The position numbers and the translations under genes are program-made. Shown piece after piece: positions 32,391 to 41,573 of a DNA stretch of 64,000 nucleotides. The notes under the pieces are model-generated. The model saw only the letters and a list, made by a program, of their open reading frames with translations, ran no database searches and was not told where the DNA came from. Numbering within the stretch: position 1 is the first letter of the stretch; each line of letters starts with the position of its first letter. Origin of the DNA: Pseudomonas fulva (GTDB lineage Bacteria > Pseudomonadota > Gammaproteobacteria > Pseudomonadales > Pseudomonadaceae); the NCBI RefSeq assembly GCF_023517795.1, contig NZ_CP082928.1, positions 3,472,001-3,536,000 of the forward strand. The letters are read 5' to 3'.

Positions 32391-33112
32391 GTCGGGCCCA
32401 ACAAGCCGCGGGCGATGCCGTTGATGCGCTGTTCCGCCTGGCTGGCGTCGACCTGCAGCGGCTCGGCGAGAATGCCGGCCAGCTCGGCGCGGCGTGCGGT
32501 GGACAGGCCTTCGCCACGCTCGGCAAAGGCCAGGACCGCACGTTGCTCGGCGAAGTCCAGCACGAAGGGCGCCGGCAGGGCGTCGGCCTCGGGCAGGTTG
32601 GGCCGTTCGATCGGTTGCTCGCGGTAGACCACCAGGGTGCCGGCGGCGATGTCGCCGAGGCGTTTGAAGGCGCGATTGCTCAGGCAGCTGATGATGCCCA
32701 GGGTGTAGGCGAACGGCAGCAGGTCGACGAAGCGCAGCAGGTTGCGGGTCAGCGACGCCGGCCAGCCGATCGGTGTGCCATCGTCATGCACCACGCGCAG
32801 GCCGAGCAGTTGCTTGCCCGGCGAACGGCCCTGGTTGAGCACCTCGAACAGCACCATGTACCACCAGGTGACCAGAAACAGCGCGATGGTCGCCAGCCCC
32901 ATGCCCAGCTGGCCGAACAGGCCGAGTACCAGGTAGACGATGGCGAGGATGGCGCCGCGGATCAGCAGGTCGATGGTGAAGGCCAGGGCGCGCGGCACCA
33001 GCCCGGCAGGACGCAGCGCGAGGTCGATCCCTTCCGGGGTTTCCACCTGATAGCGCGTGTCCAGCACGGCCTGCTGGGGTCGGGAAGAAGGGGAAACGGA
33101 GGAAGCTGGCAT
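32387..33112 (-). CDS. RDD family membrane protein
   Basis: A 241-residue protein with the RDD domain (residues about 20-155). The first conserved arginine and aspartate lie in RPAGLVPRALAFTIDLLIRG, and the third in the GRSPGKQLLGLRVVHDDGTP block. Three membrane segments are visible (ILAIVYLVLGLFGQLGMGL, ATIALFLVTWWYMVLFEV, LPFAYTLGIISCLS). The C-terminal 90 residues are soluble. Some RDD proteins take part in ion transport, but nothing here fixes a substrate. It is the first gene of the six-gene MoxR operon. The start is set by similarity of layout; GGGAAACGGAGGAAG precedes it. Confidence 0.85.
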   Translation of the reverse strand: MPASSVSPSSRPQQAVLDTRYQVETPEGIDLALRPAGLVPRALAFTIDLLIRGAILAIVYLVLGLFGQLGMGLATIALFLVTWWYMVLFEVLNQGRSPGKQLLGLRVVHDDGTPIGWPASLTRNLLRFVDLLPFAYTLGIISCLSNRAFKRLGDIAAGTLVVYREQPIERPNLPEADALPAPFVLDFAEQRAVLAFAERGEGLSTARRAELAGILAEPLQVDASQAEQRINGIARGLLGPT

Positions 33113-33167
33113 CGTCACGTCGTAGGGAGCAAAGCCCGATGCTAGCCAGCAGCGGGGCAGTAAGCAA

Positions 33168-33190
33168 CCAGGCCGCGTCAACGCGGCCGG
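33168..33190 (-). terminator. GC-rich hairpin after the 33203-33958 membrane protein gene
   Basis: GGCCGCGT-CA-ACGCGGCC forms an eight-base-pair stem, placed 13 bases past the stop codon of the upstream minus-strand gene. It lacks a clear T-run, so terminator activity is uncertain. Confidence 0.4.
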
Positions 33191-33202
33191 TGCCACGTGT
33201 GC

Positions 33203-33958
33203 TTAGCGAGCGACGGGCAGGACGCCGAAGATGGTGCGATACAGCACGCCCATGACCATCACGAACAGCGGAATGGTCCAGATCAGGCCGATGCCCAGCG
33301 GGATGGCGCTGACGGTGACGATCAGGCCGAGCAGCAGGAACAGGCCGAAGACCTTGAACCAGTGCTGGGTGATGGCCTTGCGCGAGGCTTCCATGGCCTG
33401 CCACGGCGACAGGCCGCGCTCGACGATCAGGGGGATCGCCAGCATGTAGGCCACCGCCAGGTAGATGCCGGGGATCAGCAGCAGGATCATGCCGAGGTAG
33501 ATCAGCACCATCATCAGCACGGCGGCGATCAGCAGCGGCACCAGGCTGCCGAAGTGGCTGAAGATTTCGTTGAAACTGAACGGCTGGCCAGCGGCGCGGC
33601 GAATACCGACCATGTTCAGGCCGGCGAAGAACGGGTAGCTGACCGCGGACGCAATGATGGTGGTCAGCAGCTGACCGATGATGATCAGCACCAGGTTGTC
33701 GCTGAACAGGCTGAAGATGCCCAGCACGGCACCGACTACGAACGAGGCGACCAGGATCGCCACGTAGAAGATCAGGAAACCACCGATGATGATGCCCTTG
33801 GTGCCCTTGGTCAGTTGCCAGGCTTCGCTGAGCAGGCCGCCTATGGTGAAGTCGTAACCGCGGCTCAGGGCCTGTTCGACGCTCGGTGCGTGATCGCCAG
33901 TGGGCGCATCCTGCAGTTGGCTGGTGGGAACGGCATAGGGATTGGTAGCGTCACTCAT
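33203..33958 (-). CDS. Multi-pass inner-membrane protein, unknown function
   Basis: A 251-residue protein with a soluble N-terminus of about 60 residues (MSDATNPYAVPTSQLQDAP) and then five or six membrane segments (GGFLIFYVAILVASFVVGAV, LVPLLIAAVLMMVLIYLGMI, VFGLFLLLGLIVTVSAIPLG). The LIVERGLSPWQAMEASRKAI segment resembles a motif in the YciC/DUF975-type glycine-zipper membrane proteins. Function unknown. It lies 90 bases upstream of the MoxR operon, separated by a hairpin, so it is probably a separate transcript. It is divergent from sbcB. Confidence 0.75.
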   Translation of the reverse strand: MSDATNPYAVPTSQLQDAPTGDHAPSVEQALSRGYDFTIGGLLSEAWQLTKGTKGIIIGGFLIFYVAILVASFVVGAVLGIFSLFSDNLVLIIIGQLLTTIIASAVSYPFFAGLNMVGIRRAAGQPFSFNEIFSHFGSLVPLLIAAVLMMVLIYLGMILLLIPGIYLAVAYMLAIPLIVERGLSPWQAMEASRKAITQHWFKVFGLFLLLGLIVTVSAIPLGIGLIWTIPLFVMVMGVLYRTIFGVLPVAR

Positions 33959-34147
33959 GATTCATCCTTGGCGAGCGGAATAAGATTGTTTCCTGATATT
34001 AATGGTGTTGCAAATAGTGAACAAGGGGTGGCTCGCCGACTTTGTCTGCAGCCGTGAACGCCATCAAGCTTTTTCCCAACCCTGATGGTTTGTGGTCGGG
34101 GGACAACGAACCTAGACTGCCACGCTCATTCGCTACAGGAGTCCGCT

Positions 34148-35593
34148 GTGCCTTCCAGCCTGTTCTGGTACGACTACGAAACCACCGGTATCGACCCGCG
34201 CCGGGATCGCCCGCTGCAGGTCGCCGGTATCCGCACCGATGAGCAGCTCAACGAGATCGAGGCGCCGGTCAACCTGTACTGTCAGCCCAGCGACGATATC
34301 CTGCCCCATCCCGCGGCCTGCATGATCACCGGCATCGGGCCGCAGCGTCTGGCCAGTGAGGGCCTGGCTGAAGCCGAGTTCATGACCCGCGTGCACGCCG
34401 AGCTGGCACGGCCGGGCACCTGCGGCGTGGGGTACAACAGCCTGCGTTTCGATGACGAGGTGACGCGCTACAGCCTGTATCGCAACTTCTTCGACCCCTA
34501 TGCCCGCGAGTGGCAGGGCGGCAACAGCCGCTGGGATCTGATCGACATGGTGCGCACTGCCTATGCGTTGCGCCCCGAAGGCATCCAGTGGCCCCAGGAC
34601 GAGCAGGGCGTCAGCCTCAAGCTCGAGCGGCTTACCGCGGCCAACGGCATCGAGCATGGCCAGGCCCATGACGCGCTTTCCGACGTGCGCGCGACCATCG
34701 CCCTGGCGCGTCTGATCCGCGAGCGCCAGCCCAAGCTCTATGACTACCTCTACGGGCTGCGCAGCAAACAGCAGGTGCTCGACCAGATCCGCCTGTTGCA
34801 GCCACTGGTGCATGTGTCCGGGCGTTTTTCCGGGGCGCGGCATTACCTGGCGATCGTGTTGCCCCTGGCCTGGCATCCGCGCAACCGCAATGCCCTGATC
34901 GTCTGCGACCTGCACCTCGAGGCGGCGCCGTTGCTGAACGAAGATGCCGACACCTTGCGCCGTCGCCTCTATACCCGTCGCGATGAGCTGGCTGAGGGCG
35001 AGCAGCCGGTGCCGCTCAAGCTCGTCCATATCAATCGCTGTCCGGTGGTCGCACCGCTGGCAGTATTACGCCGCGAAGATTGCCAGCGCCTGCAGCTGGA
35101 CAAGGCCGAGTTCCACGCCCGTGCCCAGCGGTTGGTGGATACTCAGCAACAATGGCGAGACAAATTGCCGCAGGTATATGCAGAGGAAAGTTTCGCAGCG
35201 GTGATGGATCCGGAGCAGCAGTTGTACGACGGCTTTATCGGTGACCGTGATCGGCGACTGTGCGAGCAGGTTCGCAACAGCGACCCGATGCAATTGGCGA
35301 CCCACGCCTGGCCATTCGATGATGCGCGTTTGCCCGAGTTGCTGTTTCGTTACCGGGCTCGCAACTTTCCCACCACCTTGAACAGTGAAGAGCAACTGCG
35401 CTGGTACAGCTTCTGCCGTCAACGACTTACCCAGCGTGAATTGGGTGCGCCGAATACGCTGGCGAGTTTCGAGGCGGACATGGTGGCTTATCTGACCAAG
35501 GCGACAGATAGTCAGCGCTTGATATTGCAGGCCTGGATCGAGCATGCCCATCAGTTGCGCAAGCGATATGGACTACAACATCAAGGGGCATAA
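34148..35593 (+). CDS. sbcB: Exodeoxyribonuclease I
   Basis: Degrades single-stranded DNA 3'-to-5' in recombination and repair. The 481-residue product is the family length. The DnaQ-fold exonuclease motifs are visible: I (FWYDYETTGIDPRRDRPLQV, with catalytic Asp and Glu), II (GVGYNSLRFDDEVTR) and III (HGQAHDALSDVRATIALARL). The C-terminal half is the SH3-like/helical exonuclease I extension. A GTG start at 34148 is chosen because AGGAG lies seven bases upstream and the motif then begins at residue 5, as in E. coli. Confidence 0.94.
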   Translation: MPSSLFWYDYETTGIDPRRDRPLQVAGIRTDEQLNEIEAPVNLYCQPSDDILPHPAACMITGIGPQRLASEGLAEAEFMTRVHAELARPGTCGVGYNSLRFDDEVTRYSLYRNFFDPYAREWQGGNSRWDLIDMVRTAYALRPEGIQWPQDEQGVSLKLERLTAANGIEHGQAHDALSDVRATIALARLIRERQPKLYDYLYGLRSKQQVLDQIRLLQPLVHVSGRFSGARHYLAIVLPLAWHPRNRNALIVCDLHLEAAPLLNEDADTLRRRLYTRRDELAEGEQPVPLKLVHINRCPVVAPLAVLRREDCQRLQLDKAEFHARAQRLVDTQQQWRDKLPQVYAEESFAAVMDPEQQLYDGFIGDRDRRLCEQVRNSDPMQLATHAWPFDDARLPELLFRYRARNFPTTLNSEEQLRWYSFCRQRLTQRELGAPNTLASFEADMVAYLTKATDSQRLILQAWIEHAHQLRKRYGLQHQGA

Positions 35594-35668
35594 TGGGAAT
35601 GCCACCCGGTGAATCACCTGATGTGGCCAATGGAATCTTTCTATTGAGGTGATTCGAATAGGCGCCCA

Positions 35669-35695
35669 TAAAAAACGCCAGCGATGCTGGCGTTC
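35669..35695 (-). terminator. Rho-independent terminator after mvaT
   Basis: AACGCCAGC-GAT-GCTGGCGTT forms a perfect nine-base-pair stem. On the minus strand it is followed by TTTTTTAT, 29 bases past the mvaT stop codon. The plus-strand side has only a weak T-run (GTTCTT), so it mainly serves mvaT. Confidence 0.85.
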
Positions 35696-35723
35696 TTCAT
35701 GGACTCACCGCCCCGGTCTGGCA

Positions 35724-36107
35724 TTAGCCCAGCAGGGTGGCCCAGCCTTCGACGACGTCAGCGCCCCACTTGGCTTTCCACTCTTTCAGGGTCTTGTGGT
35801 TGCCACCTTTGGTTTCGATGACTTCACCGGTGTTCGGGTTCTTGTATTGCTTAACCTTGCGTGCACGTTTGCTGCCAGTGGCTGCTGCTTTACCTGTAGT
35901 GCGTGGTGCTTTGCCGGCTTTGGCTTCCGGATCGAGCAGGGCAATGATGTCGCGCAGCGACTTCTGATATTCACCCATCAGCGTGCGCAGCTTGCCTTCG
36001 AACTCCAGTTCCTTTTTCAGCTTGTCGTCTTGCGACAGGCTTTTCAGGCGCTCTTGCAGTTCTTTGATGTTTTCTTCGAGGCTGCGGTATTCGGTGATCA
36101 GCGACAT
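35724..36107 (-). CDS. mvaT: MvaT-type H-NS family xenogeneic silencer
   Basis: A nucleoid protein of 127 residues that binds A/T-rich DNA and silences acquired genes. The N-terminal 60 residues form a coiled-coil oligomerisation region (ITEYRSLEENIKELQERLKS). A flexible Ala/Gly/Lys linker leads to the DNA-binding domain (YKNPNTGEVIETKGGNHKTL; KEWKAKWGADVVEGWATLLG). The start at 36107 (MSLITEYRS) matches the family. Unlike most genes in the window it has an A/T-rich upstream region. MvaT and MvaU are confined to pseudomonads, which supports the taxonomic call. Confidence 0.93.
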   Translation of the reverse strand: MSLITEYRSLEENIKELQERLKSLSQDDKLKKELEFEGKLRTLMGEYQKSLRDIIALLDPEAKAGKAPRTTGKAAATGSKRARKVKQYKNPNTGEVIETKGGNHKTLKEWKAKWGADVVEGWATLLG

Positions 36108-36153
36108 ATGTGTACCTTTAATGCAATGCAAGGGAGGGGGTGACCAAGTGTTG

Positions 36154-36180
36154 CTTATAGTAGACAGGGGCCGGTTTCAA
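36154..36180 (-). promoter_or_regulatory. Possible promoter of mvaT
   Basis: On the minus strand TTGAAA and TATAAG lie 15 bases apart, about 47 bases before the mvaT start. The spacing is short for a sigma-70 promoter, so the assignment is tentative. Confidence 0.35.
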
Positions 36181-36454
36181 GTAAACCGCTTTGTAGTAAA
36201 CAGACGTATTTGCACGAGGGAAGTTGCACCGTGCCGTCAACAATTCAGTGCGTTTAATTTAATTGCTACTTAAAAAATGGGTATTTAACCGGTTGCCGTA
36301 CCCAGGGAGAATCTATTGAAGCAATTGCCGCCGCCCTTGTTTTTTGGCGGCGGGGCCGCGCCCGCCGGTGGTCGGTGGGGGCCATCACGAGATACTGCAG
36401 TTTTTCGTTAGTCTGGCTAAAATGCGCGCCTTCGCTAATTCTCTGGAGTTGTTC
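36181..36454. other. A/T-rich mvaT-purU intergenic region
   Basis: This stretch separates the divergent mvaT and purU genes and is notably A/T-rich at 36240-36295 (TTTAATTTAATTGCTACTTAAA), unlike the rest of the window. A GC-rich inverted repeat (GCCGCCGCC...GGCGGCGGGG, 36328-36355) follows. A possible -10 element for purU, TAAAAT, is at 36418-36423. No small gene is supported. The A/T-rich part is a plausible MvaT self-binding site, by inference. Confidence 0.4.
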
Positions 36455-37306
36455 ATGCGCACTTTTCGGCTGGTAATCGCCTGCCCTGATCGTACCGGCA
36501 TCGTTGCCAAGGTCAGTAACTTCCTGGCGACCTACAACGGCTGGATCACCGAAGCGAGCCACCATTCGGACACGCAGAGCGGCTGGTTTTTCATGCGCCA
36601 TGAAATCCGCGCCGATTCGTTGCCCTTCGACCTGGACGGCTTCAACCAGGCGTTCTCGCCGATCGCCCGGGAATTCTCCATGGAGTGGCGCATCACCGAT
36701 TCGGCCCAGAAGAAACGCGTGGTGCTGATGGCCAGTCGCGAATCCCACTGCCTGGCCGACTTGTTGCACCGCTGGCACAGCAACGAGCTGGACTGCGACA
36801 TTCCCTGCGTGATCTCCAACCACGACGACCTGCGCAGCATGGTCGAGTGGCATGGCATTCCGTTCATCCATGTGCCTGTGGATGCGCAGAACAAGCAGCC
36901 GGCGTTCGACGAAGTCGCGCGGCTGGTCGAGGAGCACCAGGCGGACGTCATCGTGCTGGCGCGCTACATGCAAATCCTGCCGCCCAAATTGTGCCAGGAC
37001 TATGCCCAGCGAGTGATCAATATTCACCACAGCTTCCTGCCCTCGTTCGTTGGCGCCAAGCCGTACCATCAGGCCTCGCTGCGTGGCGTCAAGCTGATCG
37101 GTGCGACGTCCCACTACGTGACCGAAGAGCTGGACGCCGGTCCGATCATCGAGCAGGACGTGGTACGCGTCAGCCATCGCGAGTCCATCGAAGAGATGGT
37201 GCGTCTGGGCAAGGACGTGGAAAAGATGGTGCTTTCCCGTGGTCTGCGCTATCACTTGGAAGACCGAGTGCTGGTGCACAACAACAAGACGGTGGTATTC
37301 GACTGA
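36455..37306 (+). CDS. purU: Formyltetrahydrofolate deformylase
   Basis: Hydrolyses 10-formyl-tetrahydrofolate to formate and tetrahydrofolate, balancing one-carbon pools. The 283-residue protein has an N-terminal ACT domain (FRLVIACPDRTGIVAKVSNF, residues 4-23) and a formyltransferase-type catalytic domain with ARYMQILPP, the INIHHSFLPSFVGAKPYHQA active-site region (Asn, His) and the later aspartate in EELDAGPIIEQD. CTGGAG precedes the ATG. Pseudomonads often carry several PurU paralogs; this copy lies beside mvaT and is followed by a CBS protein 38 bases on. Confidence 0.93.
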   Translation: MRTFRLVIACPDRTGIVAKVSNFLATYNGWITEASHHSDTQSGWFFMRHEIRADSLPFDLDGFNQAFSPIAREFSMEWRITDSAQKKRVVLMASRESHCLADLLHRWHSNELDCDIPCVISNHDDLRSMVEWHGIPFIHVPVDAQNKQPAFDEVARLVEEHQADVIVLARYMQILPPKLCQDYAQRVINIHHSFLPSFVGAKPYHQASLRGVKLIGATSHYVTEELDAGPIIEQDVVRVSHRESIEEMVRLGKDVEKMVLSRGLRYHLEDRVLVHNNKTVVFD

Positions 37307-37344
37307 GCCGTCTGGCCCGGCGCTCGAACAAGGAGTTCGCGTTC

Positions 37345-37767
37345 ATGCTCAAGTCCGTAAAAGTGCGTGATTACATGACTCGTCACCTGGTGACCTTTCA
37401 TGCCGATACCGATCTGTTCACCGCCATCAACCGGTTGCTCGAGCACCGCATTTCCGGGGCGCCGGTGGTCGACGGCCAGGGGCGCCTGGTCGGCCTGCTG
37501 TCGGAGGGCGACTGCCTGCGGGGCATCCTGCAGGGCGCCTACTACGAGGCCACCGGCGGCAGCATCGCCTCGTACATGACCACCGCCGTGGAGACCACTT
37601 CCCCGGAAGCGGATATCATCGAGGTGGCCGAGCGTTTTCTCAAAGGTCGCCGTCGGCGTTTTCCGGTGGTCGAAGGCGGCAAGCTGGTCGGCCAGATCAG
37701 CCGCCACGACGTATTGCTGGCGGTGAAGGAATTCGCCCAGCACGAGGAAGGTCATAAGCGCGGGTGA
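37345..37767 (+). CDS. CBS-domain pair protein
   Basis: A 140-residue cytoplasmic protein made of two CBS repeats (residues about 7-62, VRDYMTRHLVTFHADTDLFT; and about 75-130, IASYMTTAVETTSPEADIIE). Together they form a Bateman module that usually binds adenine nucleotides. No catalytic domain is attached, so it probably regulates something else by binding ATP or AMP. AAGGAG lies about ten bases upstream. It follows purU by 38 bases and is probably cotranscribed. Partner unknown. Confidence 0.88.
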   Translation: MLKSVKVRDYMTRHLVTFHADTDLFTAINRLLEHRISGAPVVDGQGRLVGLLSEGDCLRGILQGAYYEATGGSIASYMTTAVETTSPEADIIEVAERFLKGRRRRFPVVEGGKLVGQISRHDVLLAVKEFAQHEEGHKRG

Positions 37768-37773
37768 ATGATC

Positions 37774-37950
37774 ATGAGCGACGACAAGCCTCCACAGCCC
37801 GGCACGGCCACCGCGCCGCCGATTGTCGGGCAGGGCTGTGTGCAGCGTTTCGACCCCGAGGCGTTGAGCGACGAGGACGGCACCGCGTTCGAAGGCGCCG
37901 AGGCCTTGTGGCTACGCACTCAGGCTGAGAAGCAGCAGTCGGACAAATGA
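37774..37950 (+). CDS. Small acidic protein, unknown function
   Basis: A 58-residue, proline- and acid-rich protein (DDKPPQPGTATAPPIVGQGC; FDPEALSDEDGTAFEGAEAL) with no signal or membrane segment; probably unstructured. It starts six bases after the CBS gene's stop and ends exactly at a strong terminator, which supports it as the last gene of the purU-CBS transcript. An ATG two codons upstream (37768) is an alternative. I do not recognise a family. Confidence 0.6.
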   Translation: MSDDKPPQPGTATAPPIVGQGCVQRFDPEALSDEDGTAFEGAEALWLRTQAEKQQSDK

Positions 37951-37977
37951 AAAAAGGGCGCCAATGGCGCCCTTTTT
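37949..37977. terminator. Bidirectional rho-independent terminator
   Basis: AAAAA-GGGCGCC-AAT-GGCGCCC-TTTTT is a perfect symmetric hairpin. It lies between the stop codon of the small acidic protein gene (+) and the stop codon of the chemoreceptor gene (-), 14 bases away, so it can end transcription from both sides. Confidence 0.92.
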
Positions 37978-37990
37978 CCTGGTTGCGGTT

Positions 37991-39892
37991 TCAGATCCGG
38001 AAGCTGTCGACCAGATGCTTGAGGCGCGCGGCCTGCTGCTCCAGGTCCGCACAGGCGCGCAGGGTGGCCTGCAGGTTTTCCACGCCTTCCTGGTTGAGGG
38101 TGTTGATCTCGGTGATGTCCATGTTCAGCGCCTCGATCACCGAGGTCTGCTCTTCGGTGGCGGTGGCCACCGACTGGTTCATGCCGTCGATCTCGCCGAT
38201 GCGCAGGGTCACGCTGCCCAGGCGCTCGCCGGCCTGGTTGGCGACCTCTACGCTCTGTTCACTGTAGTGCTGGCTTTCGGTCATGGTGGCGACCGACTCG
38301 CTGGAACCGACCTGCAGCTCCTCGATCATCTTCTCAATCTCCTGGGCCGACTCCTGGGTGCGATGGGCCAGGTTGCGCACTTCATCGGCGACCACCGCGA
38401 AACCACGCCCCGCTTCACCGGCACGGGCGGCCTCGATGGCGGCGTTGAGCGCCAGCAGGTTGGTCTGTTGGGAAATGCTCTTGATCACCTCGAGAATCTG
38501 TCCGATATCGGCGGTCTTGCCCGCCAGCATCTCGATCTTGCCGCGGGCGTCGACGACCTTGGCCGACAGGTCGGTCATGGCGTTGATCGCCTGCTGCACC
38601 ACCTTGCCGCCGTCCTCGGCCTGATGGCGAGCGTCGGAGGCCTGGCTGGAGGCATCCGCGGCGTTGCGGGCGATTTCCTGGGCAGCGGCGCCGAGCTCGT
38701 TGATCGCGGCCGCCACGCTGTTGGTGCGGCTGGCCTGCTCGTCTGAGTTGACGATCGAGGAGTTGGAGGCGTTGACCACCAGCTTGGCGACCTCGTTGAC
38801 CTGGGCGGTGGCCGAGGACACTTCGCGGATCGAGGCGTGGATACGCTCGACGAAGCGGTTGAAGGAGCTGGCCAGGGCGCCGAATTCGTCCTGGGACTGG
38901 ATGGCCAGGCGCTTGGTCAGGTCGCCCTCACCGCGGGCGATGTCCTCCATGGCCTTGCCCATGGTGGTCAGCGGTTGCATCAGCACGCGGATCAACACGC
39001 CGAGCAGGGCGATGATCAGCGCCACGGCGATCAAGGTGGCGATGGCGGCCGACAGGCGGAATTCATCCAGCGCCGCGTAGGCCAGGTTCTTGTCGATCGA
39101 CAGGCCCACGTACCACTGCACGTCCGGCAGGCCCTTGACCGGCGCGAAGGTCAGCAGGCGTTCCTCGCCATCCTGGGTGACTTCGGTGAGTTTGCTGTCC
39201 AGGCCGATGGCGGTGTTCGGGTAGAGGTCGCGCAGGTTCTTCATCACCCGCTCGCCCTGGGGGTGAACCAGCACGGTGCCGTCCTTGCTGACCAGGAACG
39301 CATAGCCCAGATCGCCCAGCTCGATGGCGTTGATGATCTGCACCAGGGTATCCAGGCTGACGTCACCGCCGGTCATGCCGAATGGCTGGCCGTCCGGGCC
39401 GCGTACCGGGGCGATCGGCGAGATCACCAGGGAGTTGGTGATCTGGTCGACGTAGGGCGCGGTAAGGATGGTGCGGTTGGCCTGGGCGGTGTCCTTGTAC
39501 CAGGGGCGGGTGCGCGGATCGTAGCCGGCGGCCATCTGGGTCGGCGGGCTGGACAGGAAACGACCGTCGCTCTGCACGCCGATATAGGTGGAAAGGAAGG
39601 CGGACTTGTAGACCGGCCGGGAAATGACCTCCTGCAGGTTGCCGCCGGCAATGGCCAGCTCCAGGTTCTGGGCCAGGCTTTCGACCAGCAGGATACGCCC
39701 GGACAGCCAGCTTTCGATGTTGCCGGCGGCGGCGTTGCTGGCCTGGCTCAGGTTGCTCTGGAGCGATGCCTGAATGCTGCTACGCTGGCGGCTGTCGTTA
39801 TAGAGGCTGAACAGGGCGAAGGCGACCGTGACCACCAGGGTGGCGGCCAGCAGGATCTTGTGGCTGAACTGCAGGTTTCTCGTCATGGGCAT
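37991..39892 (-). CDS. Methyl-accepting chemotaxis protein with amino-acid-type dCache sensor
   Basis: A chemoreceptor of about 633 residues. A membrane helix ([20 protein letters not shown]) precedes a periplasmic dCache_1 domain of about 240 residues. Its pattern [11 protein letters not shown]...TAPYVDQ...GGDVSL matches the amino-acid-binding signature (R-x-W-Y, Y-x-D, D) of PctA-type receptors. A second helix ([20 protein letters not shown]), HAMP ([20 protein letters not shown]) and a signalling domain with the [19 protein letters not shown] tip follow. No C-terminal CheR-binding pentapeptide is seen. The start is uncertain: ATG at 39892 is used; 39886 and a GTG at 39910 are possible. Confidence 0.9.
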   Translation of the reverse strand: MPMTRNLQFSHKILLAATLVVTVAFALFSLYNDSRQRSSIQASLQSNLSQASNAAAGNIESWLSGRILLVESLAQNLELAIAGGNLQEVISRPVYKSAFLSTYIGVQSDGRFLSSPPTQMAAGYDPRTRPWYKDTAQANRTILTAPYVDQITNSLVISPIAPVRGPDGQPFGMTGGDVSLDTLVQIINAIELGDLGYAFLVSKDGTVLVHPQGERVMKNLRDLYPNTAIGLDSKLTEVTQDGEERLLTFAPVKGLPDVQWYVGLSIDKNLAYAALDEFRLSAAIATLIAVALIIALLGVLIRVLMQPLTTMGKAMEDIARGEGDLTKRLAIQSQDEFGALASSFNRFVERIHASIREVSSATAQVNEVAKLVVNASNSSIVNSDEQASRTNSVAAAINELGAAAQEIARNAADASSQASDARHQAEDGGKVVQQAINAMTDLSAKVVDARGKIEMLAGKTADIGQILEVIKSISQQTNLLALNAAIEAARAGEAGRGFAVVADEVRNLAHRTQESAQEIEKMIEELQVGSSESVATMTESQHYSEQSVEVANQAGERLGSVTLRIGEIDGMNQSVATATEEQTSVIEALNMDITEINTLNQEGVENLQATLRACADLEQQAARLKHLVDSFRI

Positions 39893-40044
39893 CTTGCGTC
39901 CGATAGTCACTGGAACCAGTCTTGTAGGGCGTCGCCAGGTGGCGAGTGGGGCGGGGCAGACGATCGAGCCGAGGCTGAATCGGTCGCGACCTGGCGGGTA
40001 TGTCGGCAGCAGATCCCTAAAGCTTTAATCCAGAGGACGGTGGT

Positions 40045-41529
40045 ATGGCGTTGAATCAGCAATTCGTTCTGGGCGCTGGCAGTCATGGCGACGCGGTCAG
40101 CCAGTCGCTGCGTCTGGCCAACCGCCACGGCCTGATCGCCGGCGCCACGGGCACCGGCAAGACGGTCACCCTGCAGCGTCTGATCGAGAATTTCAGCGAG
40201 GCCGGCGTGGCGGTGTTCGCGGCAGACGTGAAGGGCGATCTGTGCGGCCTCGGCGCCGCCGGCGTGCCACAGGGCAAGGTAGCCGAGCGTATCGCCAGCA
40301 TGCCCTGGCTGGCGCACAGCCCGACGGCCTATCCCGTCAGCCTGTGGGACGTGCACGGGCAGAGCGGCCATCCGCTGCGCACCACGTTGAGCGAAATGGG
40401 GCCGCTGCTGCTCGGCGCCCTGCTGGAACTCACCGACAGCCAGCAGGCGGCGCTCTATGCCGCGTTCAAAGTGGCTGACCGCGAAGGCCTGCTGCTGCTC
40501 GACCTCAAGGATCTGAAAGCACTCCTGACTCACCTGAAGGAGCAGCCCGAGGTGTTGGGCGCCGACAGCGCGTTGTTCACCAGTACCTCGGCCCAGGCGC
40601 TACTCAGGCGCCTGGCCGGCCTGGAGCAGCAGGGCGGCGAGGCGCTGTTCGGCGAGCCGGCGTTGCAGCTCGAAGACATCCTGCAGCCGGACCGCGATGG
40701 CCGTGGGCGCATTCACCTGCTCGACGCCAGTCGGCTGGTTCACGAGGCGCCCAAGGTCTATGCGACCTTTCTGCTCTGGCTGCTGGCCGAGTTGTTCGAG
40801 CAACTGCCCGAACGCGGCGATGCCGACAAACCGGTGCTGGCGCTGTTCTTCGATGAGGCGCACCTGCTGTTCGCCGATACCCCGAAGGCGCTGCAGACGC
40901 GCCTGGAACAGGTAGTGCGGTTGATTCGCTCCAAGGGCGTGGGCGTGTACTTCGTCACCCAGTCGCCGGGCGATCTGCCGGATGACGTGCTGGCCCAGCT
41001 CGGCTTGCGCATCCAGCATGGGCTGCGCGCCTTCACGAGCCGTGAGCAGAAGGCATTGCGCGCCGTGGCCGAAGGCTTTCGGCCCAACCCGGCGTTCGAT
41101 TGCCTGAGCGTGCTCACCGAGCTGGGCATCGGCGAGGCACTGGTCGGTACGCTGGAAGACAAGGGCACGCCGGCCATGGTTCAGCGTGTCGCCATCGCCC
41201 CGCCACAGTCGCGCATCGGCCCATTGTCCGCAGCGGAGCGTGCCGGATTGATCCGCCAGTCGCCACTGGCAGGCCGTTATGAAAAACCCTTCGATCGCGA
41301 ATCGGCCTACGAGATTCTCACCGCGCGCGCGACCCAGGCGAGCGAGCAGGTGCAGGCCGGCAAGCAGGCACCCTCTACCGCCAGCGTGGCGGGCGAGTTT
41401 CTCGGCGGGCTGGCCAGCCAGGCAGTGAAAACCGCCATGCGCCAGGTGGCCAATCAGCTTGGTCGGCAACTGGTTCGGGGCGTGCTGGGATCGTTGTTGG
41501 GGGGCAAGTCCGGCTCCAGGCGGCGCTGA
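40045..41529 (+). CDS. HerA-like (DUF853) ATPase
   Basis: A 494-residue ATPase of the FtsK/HerA superfamily, DUF853 group. Walker A is GATGTGKTVTLQRLIE (residues 32-47), Walker B is LALFFDEAHLLF (about 267-278), a sensor-like VYFVTQSPGDLPDDVL follows, and an arginine-rich LRAFTSREQKALRAV segment may supply the arginine finger. The C-terminus has a glycine-rich hydrophobic patch (GEFLGGLASQAVKTAMRQ) ending in a basic GKSGSRRR tail. HerA relatives move DNA together with NurA nuclease, but no nuclease gene lies nearby, so the role of this stand-alone form is unknown. Confidence 0.88.
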   Translation: MALNQQFVLGAGSHGDAVSQSLRLANRHGLIAGATGTGKTVTLQRLIENFSEAGVAVFAADVKGDLCGLGAAGVPQGKVAERIASMPWLAHSPTAYPVSLWDVHGQSGHPLRTTLSEMGPLLLGALLELTDSQQAALYAAFKVADREGLLLLDLKDLKALLTHLKEQPEVLGADSALFTSTSAQALLRRLAGLEQQGGEALFGEPALQLEDILQPDRDGRGRIHLLDASRLVHEAPKVYATFLLWLLAELFEQLPERGDADKPVLALFFDEAHLLFADTPKALQTRLEQVVRLIRSKGVGVYFVTQSPGDLPDDVLAQLGLRIQHGLRAFTSREQKALRAVAEGFRPNPAFDCLSVLTELGIGEALVGTLEDKGTPAMVQRVAIAPPQSRIGPLSAAERAGLIRQSPLAGRYEKPFDRESAYEILTARATQASEQVQAGKQAPSTASVAGEFLGGLASQAVKTAMRQVANQLGRQLVRGVLGSLLGGKSGSRRR

Positions 41530-41573
41530 GCCTGGGCGGGGCCGCTGCTGGCAGCCCGGGAACCGTCAGCGCG

